Assembly (NCBI GenBank): GCA_902584995.1
Contig: CACICF010000007.1
Span: 1 to 64,000, forward strand
DNA: 64,000 nt
Reading direction: 5' to 3'
Source of the DNA: an uncultured Pelagibacteraceae bacterium
GTDB lineage: Bacteria; Pseudomonadota; Alphaproteobacteria; Pelagibacterales; Pelagibacteraceae
The notes below the pieces were generated by a model. The model saw only the letters and a program-made list of their open reading frames with translations, was not told the DNA's origin and searched no databases. Of this stretch, positions 24,367 through 35,685 are shown piece after piece. Every line of letters starts with the position of its first letter. Position 1 is the stretch's first letter. The translations under genes were made by a program, and so were the position numbers.

Positions 24367-24986
24367 GGGCTTAGCAATACTTTTTTCCAACTTTTAGTTT
24401 TTTTAATGTATTTCAATCTTTCATGAATTCGATTTTGACCATCAAGCCAGAATTCTATTTCTTTAGGTTTTATTCTCCAGCCTGACCAGTATTCTGGTCG
24501 TGGTACTTTTTTTTGATTTGGGAATTTTTTTTTAAACTCTTTTATAGATTTATATAAATCATCTCTTTTTTTTAAAATGCTACTCTGCTGTGAAGCCCAA
24601 GCGCCAATTCTACTTCCATATGCTCTTGATTTATAATAATCGTCAGCTTCTTTTTTTGAAACTTTAGATGCAATACCAATTACCCTAATTTGTCTATGTA
24701 GGCTTTTCCAATGAAAACACATGGAAATTTTTGAAGAATTTTTAATGGCTTTACTTTTATCACTTTTTAAATTTGTATAAAAAACGAAACCATTTTTATC
24801 AAAATCTTTAAGAAGAACCATTCTGACTGTTGGAAATCCTTTTTTATTAACAGTGCCTACAGCAAACGCATTTGGGTCATTAATTTCAGTTTTTTTTGCT
24901 TTATTGAACCATTCTTCAAAAAGTTTTATTGGGTTATTATGTTCTTTAAAGCAAAGATTTAATCCAAGTGAGTTTTTTTCGTTCAT
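24363..24986 (-). CDS. pdxH: Pyridoxamine 5'-phosphate oxidase (start revised from 25025 to 24986)
   Basis: VRMVLLKDFDKNGFVFYTNLKSDKSKAI; WSGWRIKPKEIEFWLDGQNRIHERL; the track ORF start overlaps divergent aroC. Confidence 0.95.
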   Translation of the reverse strand: MNEKNSLGLNLCFKEHNNPIKLFEEWFNKAKKTEINDPNAFAVGTVNKKGFPTVRMVLLKDFDKNGFVFYTNLKSDKSKAIKNSSKISMCFHWKSLHRQIRVIGIASKVSKKEADDYYKSRAYGSRIGAWASQQSSILKKRDDLYKSIKEFKKKFPNQKKVPRPEYWSGWRIKPKEIEFWLDGQNRIHERLKYIKKTKSWKKVLLSP

Positions 24987-25018
24987 AATTTTAAAAAAAT
25001 AATTTATACAGTAAGATA

Positions 25019-26104
25019 ATGTCATTTAATACTTTTGGAAAGTTATTTAGATTTACTACTTGGGGAGAGTCTCATGGTCCTGCAATTGGGTGTGTTGTAG
25101 ACGGATGCCCACCAAATATTCCAATAAAGGAAAGTGATATTCAAAAAGAACTTAATAAAAGAAAACCAGGTCAATCTAAATTCACAACACAAAGAAAAGA
25201 GGATGACAAAATTAATATTTTATCTGGTGTTTTTGAGGGAAAAACTACTGGAACTCCTATATCTTTAATAATTTATAACAAAGACATGAGATCTAGAGAT
25301 TATGAGACAATAAAGAACAAATTTCGACCAGGACATGCAGATTACACTTATTTTAAAAAGTATGGAATTCGGGATTATAGAGGAGGTGGAAGACAATCAG
25401 CCCGTGAAACTGCAGCAAGAGTTGCAGCAGGGGCAATTGCAAAAGTAGTTTTGAAAAATAAGATTGGTGCAAAATATCAAGCAGTCGGTGCAGTTATACA
25501 ATTAGGCATTTTAGGGTGCGATATAAATAAATGGAAAGACGAAACTATATCCACAAATCCATTTTTTTGTCCTGACAAATCTGTAATTAAGCTCTGGGAA
25601 AAATATTTACTCGGCATAAGAAAAGCTGGTTCGTCTTGTGGAGCAATAATTGAGATAAGAGCAAGAGGAGTACCTTTAGGACTTGGAGCGCCAATATATT
25701 CCAAACTAGATATGGATTTAGCAGCTGCGATGATGAGCATTAATGCTGTAAAGGGGGTAAATATTGGATCAGGAATGGATTCAGCTATGCTTACTGGGGA
25801 AGAAAACTCTGATGAGATTTTGCAAAGAAAAGGTAAAACTAGTTTTAAATCAAATAATGCTGGTGGAATTTTGGGAGGTATTTCAACAGGGCAAGAAATA
25901 AAAATTTCATTTGCTGTTAAACCAACATCATCGATCTTATCATCTAGAAAAACAATTGATAAATTTGGAAAGAATACAACAATATCTGTTAAAGGTAGAC
26001 ATGACCCTTGTGTAGGAATCAGAGCGGTTCCAATAGGAGAAGCTATGATGCATTGTGTAATACTTGATCACTATTTAATGAACACTGCTCAAAACAAAAT
26101 TTAA
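25019..26104 (+). CDS. aroC: Chorismate synthase
   Basis: [52 protein letters not shown]. Confidence 0.98.
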   Translation: MSFNTFGKLFRFTTWGESHGPAIGCVVDGCPPNIPIKESDIQKELNKRKPGQSKFTTQRKEDDKINILSGVFEGKTTGTPISLIIYNKDMRSRDYETIKNKFRPGHADYTYFKKYGIRDYRGGGRQSARETAARVAAGAIAKVVLKNKIGAKYQAVGAVIQLGILGCDINKWKDETISTNPFFCPDKSVIKLWEKYLLGIRKAGSSCGAIIEIRARGVPLGLGAPIYSKLDMDLAAAMMSINAVKGVNIGSGMDSAMLTGEENSDEILQRKGKTSFKSNNAGGILGGISTGQEIKISFAVKPTSSILSSRKTIDKFGKNTTISVKGRHDPCVGIRAVPIGEAMMHCVILDHYLMNTAQNKI

Positions 26105-28014
26105 TTAGATTTTTTTATTAAAACTTTTGAATTTAATGTATCTAAAATCTTATTTTCAATTCCATTTGAGTCAAGATTTGCAAATTTATACATTAACTCG
26201 GGTTTGTCATGATCTATAAATCTGTCAGGTAATATCATTGATCTGAATTTTAAATTGCTGTCTAGAAGATTTTTTTCACTGAGAAACTGACTAACATGAG
26301 ATCCAAATCCGCCAATAGAGCCCTCCTCTATTGTGATTAAAACCTCATGCTCTGTTGCAATTTGCCAGATTAAATTTTCATCTAAAGGTTTTGCAAATCT
26401 TGCATCAATTATAGAAATATTAATTCCTTTTTTAGATAAATTTTCAGATGCTAAAATACACTCATGAAGTCTTGCACCAAAATTTAAAATTACAACTTTT
26501 TTTCCAGTTTTAATAATTTTTCCTTTACCCAACTCAATTTTTTCATTTATTTCTGGTAATTCAATCCCTAGACCATTTCCTCTTGGATATCTAAAAGCTG
26601 AAGGTCTATCATTAATATCTATTGAGGTATTGATCATTCTTACAAGTTCGGCTTCATCGCTAGCCGCCATTACTACAAAATTTGGTAGCGTTGATAAGTA
26701 TGTTATATCAAACGAGCCTGCATGTGTTGGTCCATCAGCACCAACTAGTCCAGCTCTATCAATTGCAAATCTTACTGGCAAAGATTGAATTGCAACATCA
26801 TGAACAACTTGATCATAAGCTCTTTGAAGAAAAGTTGAGTATATCGCTGCATATGGTTTAAATCCCTCTGTAGCCATTCCAGCGGCAAAAGTTACTGCGT
26901 GCTGTTCTGCTATTCCAACATCAAACATTCTGTTAGGAAATTTTTTTCCAAATAAATCCATACCTGTTCCTGATGGCATCGCTGCAGTTATACCAACAAC
27001 TTTACTATCCTTTTCAGCATGATTGATTAAGGTGTTAGCAAATACTTTTGTATATGATGGTGCATTAGATGAAGACTTTATCTGTTCTCCTGTTTTTACA
27101 TTAAATTTTGAAACTCCATGGAATTTATCTTCTGATTTTTCTGCGAATTTATAACCTTTTCCTTTTTCAGTTTTTACGTGAACTAAAATTGGACCATCAT
27201 AATTAATTTCTTTTGCATTTTTAAATACAGAAACCATTGTATCAATATCATGTCCATCTATTGGCCCAATGTAATAAAATCCCATGGAATTAAATAAAGT
27301 ACCACCAGTAACTGCAGATCTTAAAAAATCCTCTGCTTTTCCTGCTTTGTTTTTAAATCTTTTTGAGAAGGCAGATATGATTAATTTTAATGTCTCTCTA
27401 AAACTAAAATAAATCTTACCAGACAGAATTTTTGCAAGATACTTTCTCATAGCTCCAACAGGTTTTGCAATTGACATGTCATTATCGTTTAAAACGACTA
27501 TCATTTTTGTCTTACTTTCTCCTGCATTGTTCATTGCCTCATATGCCATACCAGCACTTATCGCTCCATCACCTATGACTGCAATTACATTATCAGATTT
27601 ATTTGACAATTTATTAGCAACAGCCATTCCTAGTGCCGAAGATATAGAAGTTGAACTATGAGCAGCGCCGAAAGGATCATACTCGCTTTCTGATCTTTTT
27701 GTAAAACCAGATAAACCACTCCCTTTTCTTAGTGTTCTAATTTTATTTTTCCTACCAGTTAATATTTTATGAGGATAAGTTTGGTGCCCAACATCCCAAA
27801 TTAATTTATCATGTGGAGTATTAAATATATAATGCAAGACCACAGTGAGCTCTACAACTCCAAGACCAGCTCCTAGGTGTCCACCAGTTTCTGAAACAAC
27901 GTCTATTAATTCTTGCCTGACCTCGTCAGCCAAAACTTTTATCTCAGATTGAGATAATTTTCTGATATCACTTGGAAAATTGACATTGTTTAAAAATTTG
28001 TAATTACTGCTCAT
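26101..28014 (-). CDS. dxs: 1-deoxy-D-xylulose-5-phosphate synthase
   Basis: [48 protein letters not shown]. Confidence 0.98.
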   Translation of the reverse strand: MSSNYKFLNNVNFPSDIRKLSQSEIKVLADEVRQELIDVVSETGGHLGAGLGVVELTVVLHYIFNTPHDKLIWDVGHQTYPHKILTGRKNKIRTLRKGSGLSGFTKRSESEYDPFGAAHSSTSISSALGMAVANKLSNKSDNVIAVIGDGAISAGMAYEAMNNAGESKTKMIVVLNDNDMSIAKPVGAMRKYLAKILSGKIYFSFRETLKLIISAFSKRFKNKAGKAEDFLRSAVTGGTLFNSMGFYYIGPIDGHDIDTMVSVFKNAKEINYDGPILVHVKTEKGKGYKFAEKSEDKFHGVSKFNVKTGEQIKSSSNAPSYTKVFANTLINHAEKDSKVVGITAAMPSGTGMDLFGKKFPNRMFDVGIAEQHAVTFAAGMATEGFKPYAAIYSTFLQRAYDQVVHDVAIQSLPVRFAIDRAGLVGADGPTHAGSFDITYLSTLPNFVVMAASDEAELVRMINTSIDINDRPSAFRYPRGNGLGIELPEINEKIELGKGKIIKTGKKVVILNFGARLHECILASENLSKKGINISIIDARFAKPLDENLIWQIATEHEVLITIEEGSIGGFGSHVSQFLSEKNLLDSNLKFRSMILPDRFIDHDKPELMYKFANLDSNGIENKILDTLNSKVLIKKSN

Positions 28015-28880
28015 TTTGTTCTATTTAAAATATAATTTATGGTTTCTTTTAGATCTCTACTTTTTTTTCCAAATTTATTTAAACTTTTGAATATATCTAA
28101 TTTTAGTTTATTTGCATATTTAATAGTATTTTTAGTACCTAGTAAACTTATTAAAGTAGCTTTTCCCATTTTTAAATCTTTTCTAGTTTTTTTTCCAGCG
28201 CTTGATGTGTTTCCCTTTAAATCTATTAAATCATCAGCAATTTGGAACAATAAGCCTATTTCATTACCAATTTTATTAAACATTCCTAAATATTTTATTT
28301 TACCTGATATAATGATTGGTGCCACGCAACAAAAACTAAAAAGCTTACCAGTTTTCTTAATTTGCATATTAATAATTTGTCTTTTATTTTTTTTTATTTT
28401 TTCGTAACTTAAATCTAGATATTGACCTCCAGCTATACCAGAATGACCAGAACTCTCTGATAGTAAGTTTATTAATTTTATTTTCTTCTTTTCGCTTAAA
28501 TTTAATTTTTTCTGGCTCAAAATTTGGAAAGCTATTGTAAGTAAAGAATTACCAGCGAGTATTGCTGTGGACTCACTAAATTTCTTATGGGTCGTCAACT
28601 TTCCTCTCCTTAAATTATCATTATCCATACAGGGTAAATCATCATGAATGAGTGAGTAAGCATGAATACATTCCACTGCAGCAGCTACTTGCAAGATATT
28701 TTTTTTATTTATTTTAAATATTGAACCAACATCAAATAATATTTTTGATCTTATTTTTTTTCCTCCAGGAAGAAGTCCATACAACATCGGCTTGATTAGA
28801 TCTGTATTTTTTTCTTTAGAAAAATATCGATAAAGATAATCGTTAGTTTTTTTAACAATTCTATTTAGTTTTTTTTCCAT
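28011..28880 (-). CDS. ispA: Farnesyl/geranylgeranyl diphosphate synthase
   Basis: [47 protein letters not shown]. Confidence 0.93.
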   Translation of the reverse strand: MEKKLNRIVKKTNDYLYRYFSKEKNTDLIKPMLYGLLPGGKKIRSKILFDVGSIFKINKKNILQVAAAVECIHAYSLIHDDLPCMDNDNLRRGKLTTHKKFSESTAILAGNSLLTIAFQILSQKKLNLSEKKKIKLINLLSESSGHSGIAGGQYLDLSYEKIKKNKRQIINMQIKKTGKLFSFCCVAPIIISGKIKYLGMFNKIGNEIGLLFQIADDLIDLKGNTSSAGKKTRKDLKMGKATLISLLGTKNTIKYANKLKLDIFKSLNKFGKKSRDLKETINYILNRTK

Positions 28881-29115
28881 CTTTCTTTGATTTTATCTCT
28901 TTGATTTTTGAATTTGATTTTTCTGATATTTCTTTAAAGTTTTTTTGAAATTTTTTTTCTATAAGTTTATTTATTTTAATCAAATTTGCGTAGTCCTCTG
29001 ATTTGTTTTCTAAATTTATTTCATTTTCCAAATTTTCAATAATTTTATCAGCTAAATCCGTAAGCTCATTCAAAGATTTTGATGTAATATCATCTAGCAA
29101 ATTTTTTTCATTCAT
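28861..29115 (-). CDS. xseB: Exodeoxyribonuclease VII small subunit (likely)
   Basis: 84-aa helical ORF upstream of ispA-dxs; position matches the common xseB-ispA-dxs operon; sequence divergent. Confidence 0.65.
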   Translation of the reverse strand: MNEKNLLDDITSKSLNELTDLADKIIENLENEINLENKSEDYANLIKINKLIEKKFQKNFKEISEKSNSKIKEIKSKKDGKKTK

Positions 29116-29135
29116 ATATTAGTTGGTAATATTAT

Positions 29136-30068
29136 ATGAAAATTGACGATTCAAATATCAAAAAAACAATAAAATATTTGAATAATGATGAATGTGTAGC
29201 AATCCCCACCGAAACTGTTTATGGGTTGGCTGCAAATGCCTACTCAAAAAAGGCTGTATCAAAAATATTTAAGTTAAAAAAAAGGCCTAGTAGTAATCCT
29301 TTAATTGTTCACTATCATAATATCAATCAATTAAAAAAGGATTGTGAATTAAATAGTGTTTTCAGGAGCCTTTACAAAAAATTTTGCCCAGGAGCAATTT
29401 CGTTTGTTTTGAAACTTAAAAAGACTAGTAAAATTTCGAAAATAGTCACAAATAACTCAAATTTGGTAGCAGTAAGATTTCCAAGTCATCATTTAACCAG
29501 AAAAATATTAAAAGAAATTGATTATCCTCTCGCAGCTCCGAGTGCAAATATTTCATCAAGTATTAGTCCAGTTTCAAAACAAGACGTAATTGATGAATTT
29601 GGGAATAAAATTAAATTTGTTTTAGAAGGAGGCTCTTCAAGGGTAGGTTTGGAGTCTACTATAATAAATCTTATCGGTAAGCCTAATATTCTTAGATTGG
29701 GAGGTATTGACAGTAAAACAATTTGTAAATTTATCAAATCATCAAAAAATAATCAAAAAAGAGAGGTAAATGTAAAAATGCCAGGTAGCAGTAAATTGCA
29801 TTATTCTCCTGGGATCCCTATGAGACTAAATGTCAAAAAAAATGATGATGATGAGGCTTTTATTTTGATAAAAAAAAGGAAAAAAAAAAATAAAAATTAT
29901 TTTTATTTAAGTAAAACTAAAAATTTAAAAGAGGCAGCAAAAAATTTATACAAAACATTAAGAAAAATAAAAAAAAATAGATATAAAAAAATTGCGGTTG
30001 AGAAAATACCAAATGTTCAAATTGGTGAGGCAATTAACGATAGACTTTTGAGGGCATCAAAAAAATGA
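29136..30068 (+). CDS. tsaC: L-threonylcarbamoyladenylate synthase (Sua5/YrdC family)
   Basis: VAIPTETVYGLAANAYS; KRPSSNPLIVHYHN; YPLAAPSANISSSISPV. Confidence 0.94.
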   Translation: MKIDDSNIKKTIKYLNNDECVAIPTETVYGLAANAYSKKAVSKIFKLKKRPSSNPLIVHYHNINQLKKDCELNSVFRSLYKKFCPGAISFVLKLKKTSKISKIVTNNSNLVAVRFPSHHLTRKILKEIDYPLAAPSANISSSISPVSKQDVIDEFGNKIKFVLEGGSSRVGLESTIINLIGKPNILRLGGIDSKTICKFIKSSKNNQKREVNVKMPGSSKLHYSPGIPMRLNVKKNDDDEAFILIKKRKKKNKNYFYLSKTKNLKEAAKNLYKTLRKIKKNRYKKIAVEKIPNVQIGEAINDRLLRASKK

Positions 30069-30802
30069 AAAATTTAATTGAAGTAAAAAATATAAAAAAA
30101 AATTATGGAAAAAAGGAAGCTGTGAAAGGTATTTCTTTTAATGTTCAAGAAAATGAAATTCTAGGTTTGCTTGGACCAAATGGCTCAGGTAAAACTACAA
30201 CTATTGGAATGTTACTTGGTTTGCTAAAACCTACAAGTGGACAAATATTGATTAATAATCTTAAACTTGAAAATCATAGAATTGAAATACTCGAAATGAT
30301 TAATTTTATATCTCCATATATTGAATTACCAAAAAAGCTTACCGTAAAGCAAAATCTAAATGTTTATGCTAAACTTTATAAAGTCCAAAATATTGAGGAG
30401 AGGATTGAATATCTTTCAGAAAAATTGAGAATAGAAGAATTATTGGATAGTATTACTGGTGAATTATCTTCTGGTCAAAAAAATAGAGTAAGTTTAGCAA
30501 AAGCATTAATTAATGAACCAAGGGTGCTTTTGCTTGACGAGCCAACAGCATCTTTAGACCCAGAAGTGGGTGATTTTGTTAGAACTTTTTTAGAGGAATA
30601 TAAAAAAGAAAAAAAAATCTCAGTACTTTTAGCCTCACATAATATGAGTGAAGTCACACGATTGTGCAAATCAGTGCTAATGATGAAAAATGGAGAGATT
30701 ATAGACCAAGGTACGCCTGATGATTTGATTACTAAGCACGGAAGAACAAATCTAGAAGAAGTTTTCTTAAAACTTTCAAGGAGCAAAAGTGAGTTTAACT
30801 AG
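30065..30802 (+). CDS. ABC transporter ATP-binding protein (ABC-2 type)
   Basis: Walker A LLGPNGSGKTTT; signature ELSSGQKNRVSLAKAL; Walker B VLLLDEPTASLDP. Confidence 0.95.
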   Translation: MKNLIEVKNIKKNYGKKEAVKGISFNVQENEILGLLGPNGSGKTTTIGMLLGLLKPTSGQILINNLKLENHRIEILEMINFISPYIELPKKLTVKQNLNVYAKLYKVQNIEERIEYLSEKLRIEELLDSITGELSSGQKNRVSLAKALINEPRVLLLDEPTASLDPEVGDFVRTFLEEYKKEKKISVLLASHNMSEVTRLCKSVLMMKNGEIIDQGTPDDLITKHGRTNLEEVFLKLSRSKSEFN

Positions 30803-31580
30803 AATATATGGTTTATTTTTAAGACATTTTTATCTTATAACAAGATCATTTCCCAGAATCTTAGATTTAGTATACTGGCCAACTATTCAAATTACTCTTT
30901 GGGGATTTATCTCAAATTTTTTTGCTACACACACAACTTATTACAACAATGCAGTTGGTGTGATTTTGACTTGTGCAATACTCTACGATTTTTTGTTCAG
31001 AACAAGTATTGGTTTTAATATGCTTTTTTTAGAGGAGATTTGGAGTAGAAATTTTACCAATCTTTTTATAGCACCTATGAAAATTGGTGAAATTTTAACT
31101 TCACTTGTTATAACAGCCTTAATAAGATCTTTAATTGGCCTAGTTCCAGCAGTCTTACTAACTTCTCCATTATTTGGAATTTCAATCTTAGAGTTGGGAA
31201 TATTTTTGTTTTTTCTATTTCTGAGTCTTTATATTTTTGGGATTACGCTAGGAATTTTAGTTTCTTCAGGATTACTTAGATTTGGCCCATCATTTGAGAA
31301 TATAGCATGGTCAACAATGTTTTTACTTGCGCCATTTGGATGTATTTATTACCCTATAGAAACTCTTCCAGAAGTATTTCAAAAAATAGCTTATATTTTA
31401 CCGTTAGTATATATATTTGAGGAAGCTAGAAACATCTTGATTAATCAAACTGTGAATATTGAAAATATTTATAATGCTTTCATTTGGAATGCTTTATATT
31501 TCACACTTTCAATAATTTTATTTTATTATTCATTTAATGCTGCAAAAAATAGGGGTACATTAATTAACATGGGAGAGTAA
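30789..31580 (+). CDS. ABC-2 type transporter permease
   Basis: Multi-TM ORF overlapping the ATPase by 14 bp. Confidence 0.9.
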   Translation: MSLTRIYGLFLRHFYLITRSFPRILDLVYWPTIQITLWGFISNFFATHTTYYNNAVGVILTCAILYDFLFRTSIGFNMLFLEEIWSRNFTNLFIAPMKIGEILTSLVITALIRSLIGLVPAVLLTSPLFGISILELGIFLFFLFLSLYIFGITLGILVSSGLLRFGPSFENIAWSTMFLLAPFGCIYYPIETLPEVFQKIAYILPLVYIFEEARNILINQTVNIENIYNAFIWNALYFTLSIILFYYSFNAAKNRGTLINMGE

Positions 31581-31657
31581 TGGTGCGCCCGCAAGGAGTC
31601 GAACCCTGAACCTCCAGAGCCGAAATCTGGCGCTCTATCCAGTTGAGCTACAAGCGC
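31581..31657 (-). tRNA. tRNA-Arg(TCG)
   Basis: Reverse complement gcgcttgtagctcaactggatagagcgccagatttcggctctggaggttcagggttcgactccttgcgggcgcacca; anticodon TCG, encoded CCA. Confidence 0.93.
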
Positions 31658-31678
31658 ATATTGTATAATTATAATAAC

Positions 31679-32659
31679 ATGAAAAGTAATATAAATATAA
31701 AAGTTAAAAATAAAGAAAATAATTTAAGAATTGACGTTTTGTTATCAAATCAGAACAATAAATTAAGTAGATCAAGAGTAAAAGTTTTAATTTTAGAAAA
31801 TAACTTAAAAATAAATAATATAATTGTTACTGACCCATCTAGAAAAGTTAAAGTAGATGATAAAATATTTTTTGAAATTGTAGAACCAAAAAAAGAAAGA
31901 CTTACACCATTTAATTATCCTCTTGAAATAATTCATGAGGATGAAGATTTGATTGTACTAAATAAATCAGCTGGAATTTCAATGCATCCTGGACCAGGAA
32001 ATTATGACAATACAATTGTAAATGCCTTAATTAATTATACTGGTAATAATTTATCAAATATTGGAAACGAATTAAGACCAGGTATTGTTCATAGGATAGA
32101 TAAGGAGACATCTGGGTTAATTGTAATTGCTAAAAATAATATATCCCATAAAAATTTATCTAATCAGTTTTCTGAGCATTCTATTACAAGAGTTTACCAG
32201 GCTTTAGTTTGGGGCAAAATAAGACCCCAAAATGGAAAAATTGAAACATTTATTACAAGAAGCTCAAAGAACAGACAAATGATGGAGGTCTCTTTAAATA
32301 AAGGTAAAAAAGCTATAACGAACTACAAAACTTTAGAAATATTTGAAAATGATGATGTACCAACATTAAGTCTTATTGAGTGTAAATTAGAAACAGGTAG
32401 AACTCATCAGATAAGAGTTCACTTGTCTAACAAAGGGAATAATATTTTAGGTGATAAAAAATATAAGAAAAAATTTAAAAAATTCATTAATATAAATCCT
32501 GAACTCGAGAAGTGCCTAGTTTCTCTTGATAGACAATTTCTACACGCTAAAACGCTCGGTTTTAATCATCCAAAAAATAATCAATGGCTAGAATTTTCAT
32601 CAAAATTACCTGATAATTTGGAAAAAATTCTAAAAAAACTAAGAAAAATCAATAAATAA
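31679..32659 (+). CDS. rluD: RluD-type 23S rRNA pseudouridine synthase (start revised from 31643, which lies inside antisense tRNA-Arg)
   Basis: GIVHRIDKETSGLIVIAKN; ECKLETGRTHQIRVHL; S4 domain. Confidence 0.93.
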   Translation: MKSNINIKVKNKENNLRIDVLLSNQNNKLSRSRVKVLILENNLKINNIIVTDPSRKVKVDDKIFFEIVEPKKERLTPFNYPLEIIHEDEDLIVLNKSAGISMHPGPGNYDNTIVNALINYTGNNLSNIGNELRPGIVHRIDKETSGLIVIAKNNISHKNLSNQFSEHSITRVYQALVWGKIRPQNGKIETFITRSSKNRQMMEVSLNKGKKAITNYKTLEIFENDDVPTLSLIECKLETGRTHQIRVHLSNKGNNILGDKKYKKKFKKFININPELEKCLVSLDRQFLHAKTLGFNHPKNNQWLEFSSKLPDNLEKILKKLRKINK

Positions 32660-32702
32660 AAACATTGTAAAATTTTATTTATTTATTAAATAAATACTTC
32701 GA

Positions 32703-33593
32703 ATGAATAACAATAACTACAATTTACCAGCACTTTCTAATGAAGGTGGATTAGCCGCATATCTTTCTCAGATAAAGAAATTTCCAATGCTAGCAGCTGA
32801 GGAGGAATATATGTTAGCCAAAAATTGGCAGTCAACAGGAAATGTGAAATCCGCTGAAAAGTTGGTAACTAGTCATCTTAGATTAGTTGCAAAGATCGCT
32901 ATGGGTTACAAAGGCTATGGTTTACCTTTGAATGAAATGATATCCGAGGGAAATGTGGGATTAATGCAAGCAGTAAAAAAATTCGAGCCGGAAAAAGGTT
33001 TTAGACTTGCTACATATGCAATGTGGTGGATTAAAGCTTCAATACAAGAATATATTTTAAGATCTTGGAGTTTAGTTAAAATAGGTACAACTACTGCCCA
33101 AAAAAAACTTTTTTTTAACTTAAAAAAAATTAAAAACCAAATATCTCCACAATCCGAAGGGGATTTGAGAAAAGAGCATGTTGAGGATATTGCAAAAAGA
33201 CTTTCTGTAAGTGAAGATGAAGTAGTTTCCATGAATAGAAGACTTTCTGGCAAAGAACAATCTTTAAATGCCCCCATAGGTGAAGATGGTGATGAATGGC
33301 AAGACTGGGTTGTAGATAATGAAATGGATCATGAATTAAAAATTGCTCAAAGCGATGAAATGGAGCAGAGAAAAGACCTTCTTCAAGACTCAATAAAAAT
33401 ATTAAATGAGAGAGAAAAGAAAATCCTTCACTCAAGAAGGCTAACTGATGAACCAACAACTTTAGACGAACTTAGCAAAAAATATAAAATTAGCAGAGAA
33501 AGGGTTAGACAAATAGAAAACAAAGCTTTTGAAAAACTACAAAAACATATGTTGAATTCTGCCAAATCAAAAAATTTATTACCTGCTAATTAA
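32703..33593 (+). CDS. rpoH: RNA polymerase heat-shock sigma factor RpoH
   Basis: [48 protein letters not shown] (RpoH box region). Confidence 0.97.
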   Translation: MNNNNYNLPALSNEGGLAAYLSQIKKFPMLAAEEEYMLAKNWQSTGNVKSAEKLVTSHLRLVAKIAMGYKGYGLPLNEMISEGNVGLMQAVKKFEPEKGFRLATYAMWWIKASIQEYILRSWSLVKIGTTTAQKKLFFNLKKIKNQISPQSEGDLRKEHVEDIAKRLSVSEDEVVSMNRRLSGKEQSLNAPIGEDGDEWQDWVVDNEMDHELKIAQSDEMEQRKDLLQDSIKILNEREKKILHSRRLTDEPTTLDELSKKYKISRERVRQIENKAFEKLQKHMLNSAKSKNLLPAN

Positions 33594-34875
33594 ATGGATC
33601 TATTAAAAGAATAGTATCTTCTCTTTCAGGACTTGTTGAAATACTTGATATTTTTGTCTCAATAAATTCCTCGATTGCTTTTATATAAGTCTTTGCATTA
33701 TTAGGTAAATCTTCAAATCTTTTAATTCCCTGCGTTTTAGATTTCCAACCTTCAAATTTTTTATAAACTGGTTTTACGTTTAGCTGATCTTCTACAGCCG
33801 CAGGAAAATAATCTATTTTTTTCCCGCTAAGATCATAACCTACACAAACATTAATTTCATCAAGCTCATCCAAAACATCTAATTTAGTTAAAGCTATTCC
33901 ATCAATACCTGAAATCTTTATTGTTTGTCTTACCAAAACTCCATCAAACCAACCACACCTTCTTTTTCTACTTGTTACTGTTCCAAATTCATGACCCTTT
34001 TCTCCTAAATGATTGCCAATATTATCTTTAAGTTCTGTTGGGAAAGGCCCTTCGCCTACTCTTGTTGTATATGCCTTTGTTATACCTAAAACAAAATTTA
34101 TAGAATTGGGCCCACATCCAGATCCTGTAGCTGCAGAAGCTGCAACTGTATTAGATGAAGTTACATATGGATAGGTTCCGTGATCTACATCAAGTAATAT
34201 TCCTTGAGCACCTTCAAATAAAATTTTTTTATTTTCTGATTTAAATTGATCTATTTTTTTCCAAACTGGAGCAGAATATTTTAAAATATTAGGTGCTATA
34301 TTTAATAATTCTTCAACTAATTTTTTTTTTTCATATATTGGTTTTCCTAACCCCTTACGTATTGCGTTATGATGTTCAAGTACTACAGTTAATCTTTTTT
34401 CTAGATTTTTTTTTGATGCTAGATCCATTACTCTTATAGATCTTCTCCCAACTTTATCTTCATAAGCTGGGCCAATTCCTCGTCTTGTAGTTCCAATTTT
34501 AGAATTTCCAGCAGCATCTTCTCTAATTTCATCCATCTCTCTATGAAATGGTAAAATTAATGTAGCAGCTTCAGATAATATTAAATTACTCTCATTTATA
34601 TTTACACCTTTAGATTTAGCTTCTTTTATTTCATCAAGCAAAGCCCATGGGTCAACAACAACTCCATTTCCAATAATGGAAATTTTATTTTTTCTAACTA
34701 CGCCAGATGGTAAAAGTCTTAGTTTGTAAGTAACGCCGTCTATGACTAGGGTATGACCTGCATTATGACCACCTTGAAATCTTATAACTACATCTGCTTC
34801 ACTTGATAACCAATCAACTATCTTCCCTTTTCCTTCATCTCCCCATTGAGAACCGACAACAACTACATTTTTCAT
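33586..34875 (-). CDS. purA: Adenylosuccinate synthetase
   Basis: [40 protein letters not shown]. Confidence 0.98.
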   Translation of the reverse strand: MKNVVVVGSQWGDEGKGKIVDWLSSEADVVIRFQGGHNAGHTLVIDGVTYKLRLLPSGVVRKNKISIIGNGVVVDPWALLDEIKEAKSKGVNINESNLILSEAATLILPFHREMDEIREDAAGNSKIGTTRRGIGPAYEDKVGRRSIRVMDLASKKNLEKRLTVVLEHHNAIRKGLGKPIYEKKKLVEELLNIAPNILKYSAPVWKKIDQFKSENKKILFEGAQGILLDVDHGTYPYVTSSNTVAASAATGSGCGPNSINFVLGITKAYTTRVGEGPFPTELKDNIGNHLGEKGHEFGTVTSRKRRCGWFDGVLVRQTIKISGIDGIALTKLDVLDELDEINVCVGYDLSGKKIDYFPAAVEDQLNVKPVYKKFEGWKSKTQGIKRFEDLPNNAKTYIKAIEEFIETKISSISTSPEREDTILLIDPFN

Positions 34876-35684
34876 CTAAATTTCTTTTCTACTATAAAAC
34901 TATTCAAATGGTTAATTGGTCCATTTCCTTTTCCAAAGTTTGGTCTTGTCTTAATAGCATTGTTTACATATCTAATGCCCAACTCACAAGATTTCTTTAA
35001 TGTTTTTCCACATCCATAATACGTTGCAATTGCACTTGATAATGTACATCCAGTTCCATGAGTATTTTTTGTATCAATTTTTTTATTAGTAAATATTGCA
35101 ATTTCTTTCTTGTTTACAAAAATATCTTTCAAAGTTTTTGAGCTTAAATGACCACCTTTAATTAAAACATTTTTAGCACCTAAATCTAATAATTTATAAG
35201 CAGCAGCCTTCATATCAAGCATAGATTTAATCTTCATTGCAGTTAATATTTCTGCTTCAGGAATATTTGGTGTAATTAAATCCACCTTATTAATTAGTTT
35301 TTTTTTTAAATTTAAAACTGCTTTATCATTAATAAGCTTGGACCCACCTTTGGCAACCATAACAGGGTCTAAAATTATTTTTTTTAGTTTCAATTTTTTA
35401 ATTGATTGTAATACTGAGTCTATAACTTTTGTAGAATGTAACATTCCAATCTTTACCGAGTCCGGTTTAATATCTTTCGAAGTAAATTCAATCTGATTAG
35501 AAATTTCTTTAATTGGTATGGGTATTATAGATTTAACCCCTTCGGTATTTTGGGCTGTCACTGCTGTAATTGCTGTCATCGCATAAGAGCCAAGCGATGT
35601 AACAGATTTAATATCTGCTTGAATGCCAGCTCCACCAGAAGAATCTGATCCTGCAATAATTAATATTTTAGAATTTATTTTCAA
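34872..35684 (-). CDS. thiD: Hydroxymethylpyrimidine (phosphate) kinase
   Basis: [38 protein letters not shown]. Confidence 0.96.
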   Translation of the reverse strand: MKINSKILIIAGSDSSGGAGIQADIKSVTSLGSYAMTAITAVTAQNTEGVKSIIPIPIKEISNQIEFTSKDIKPDSVKIGMLHSTKVIDSVLQSIKKLKLKKIILDPVMVAKGGSKLINDKAVLNLKKKLINKVDLITPNIPEAEILTAMKIKSMLDMKAAAYKLLDLGAKNVLIKGGHLSSKTLKDIFVNKKEIAIFTNKKIDTKNTHGTGCTLSSAIATYYGCGKTLKKSCELGIRYVNNAIKTRPNFGKGNGPINHLNSFIVEKKFR

Positions 35685-35685
35685 T

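Noticed and set aside
24987-25025. N-terminal extension of PdxH ([13 protein letters not shown])
   Set aside because: Would overlap the divergent aroC start; MNEKNSLG at 24986 fits better
31643-31678. N-terminal extension of RluD (MSYKRILYNYNN)
   Set aside because: Overlaps antisense tRNA-Arg; start at 31679 (MKSNIN...) is more plausible
32660-32702. TTTATTTATTAAATAAAT inverted repeat upstream of rpoH as an RNA thermometer
   Set aside because: Pure A/T palindrome in an AT-rich gap; too little sequence evidence to claim a thermosensor
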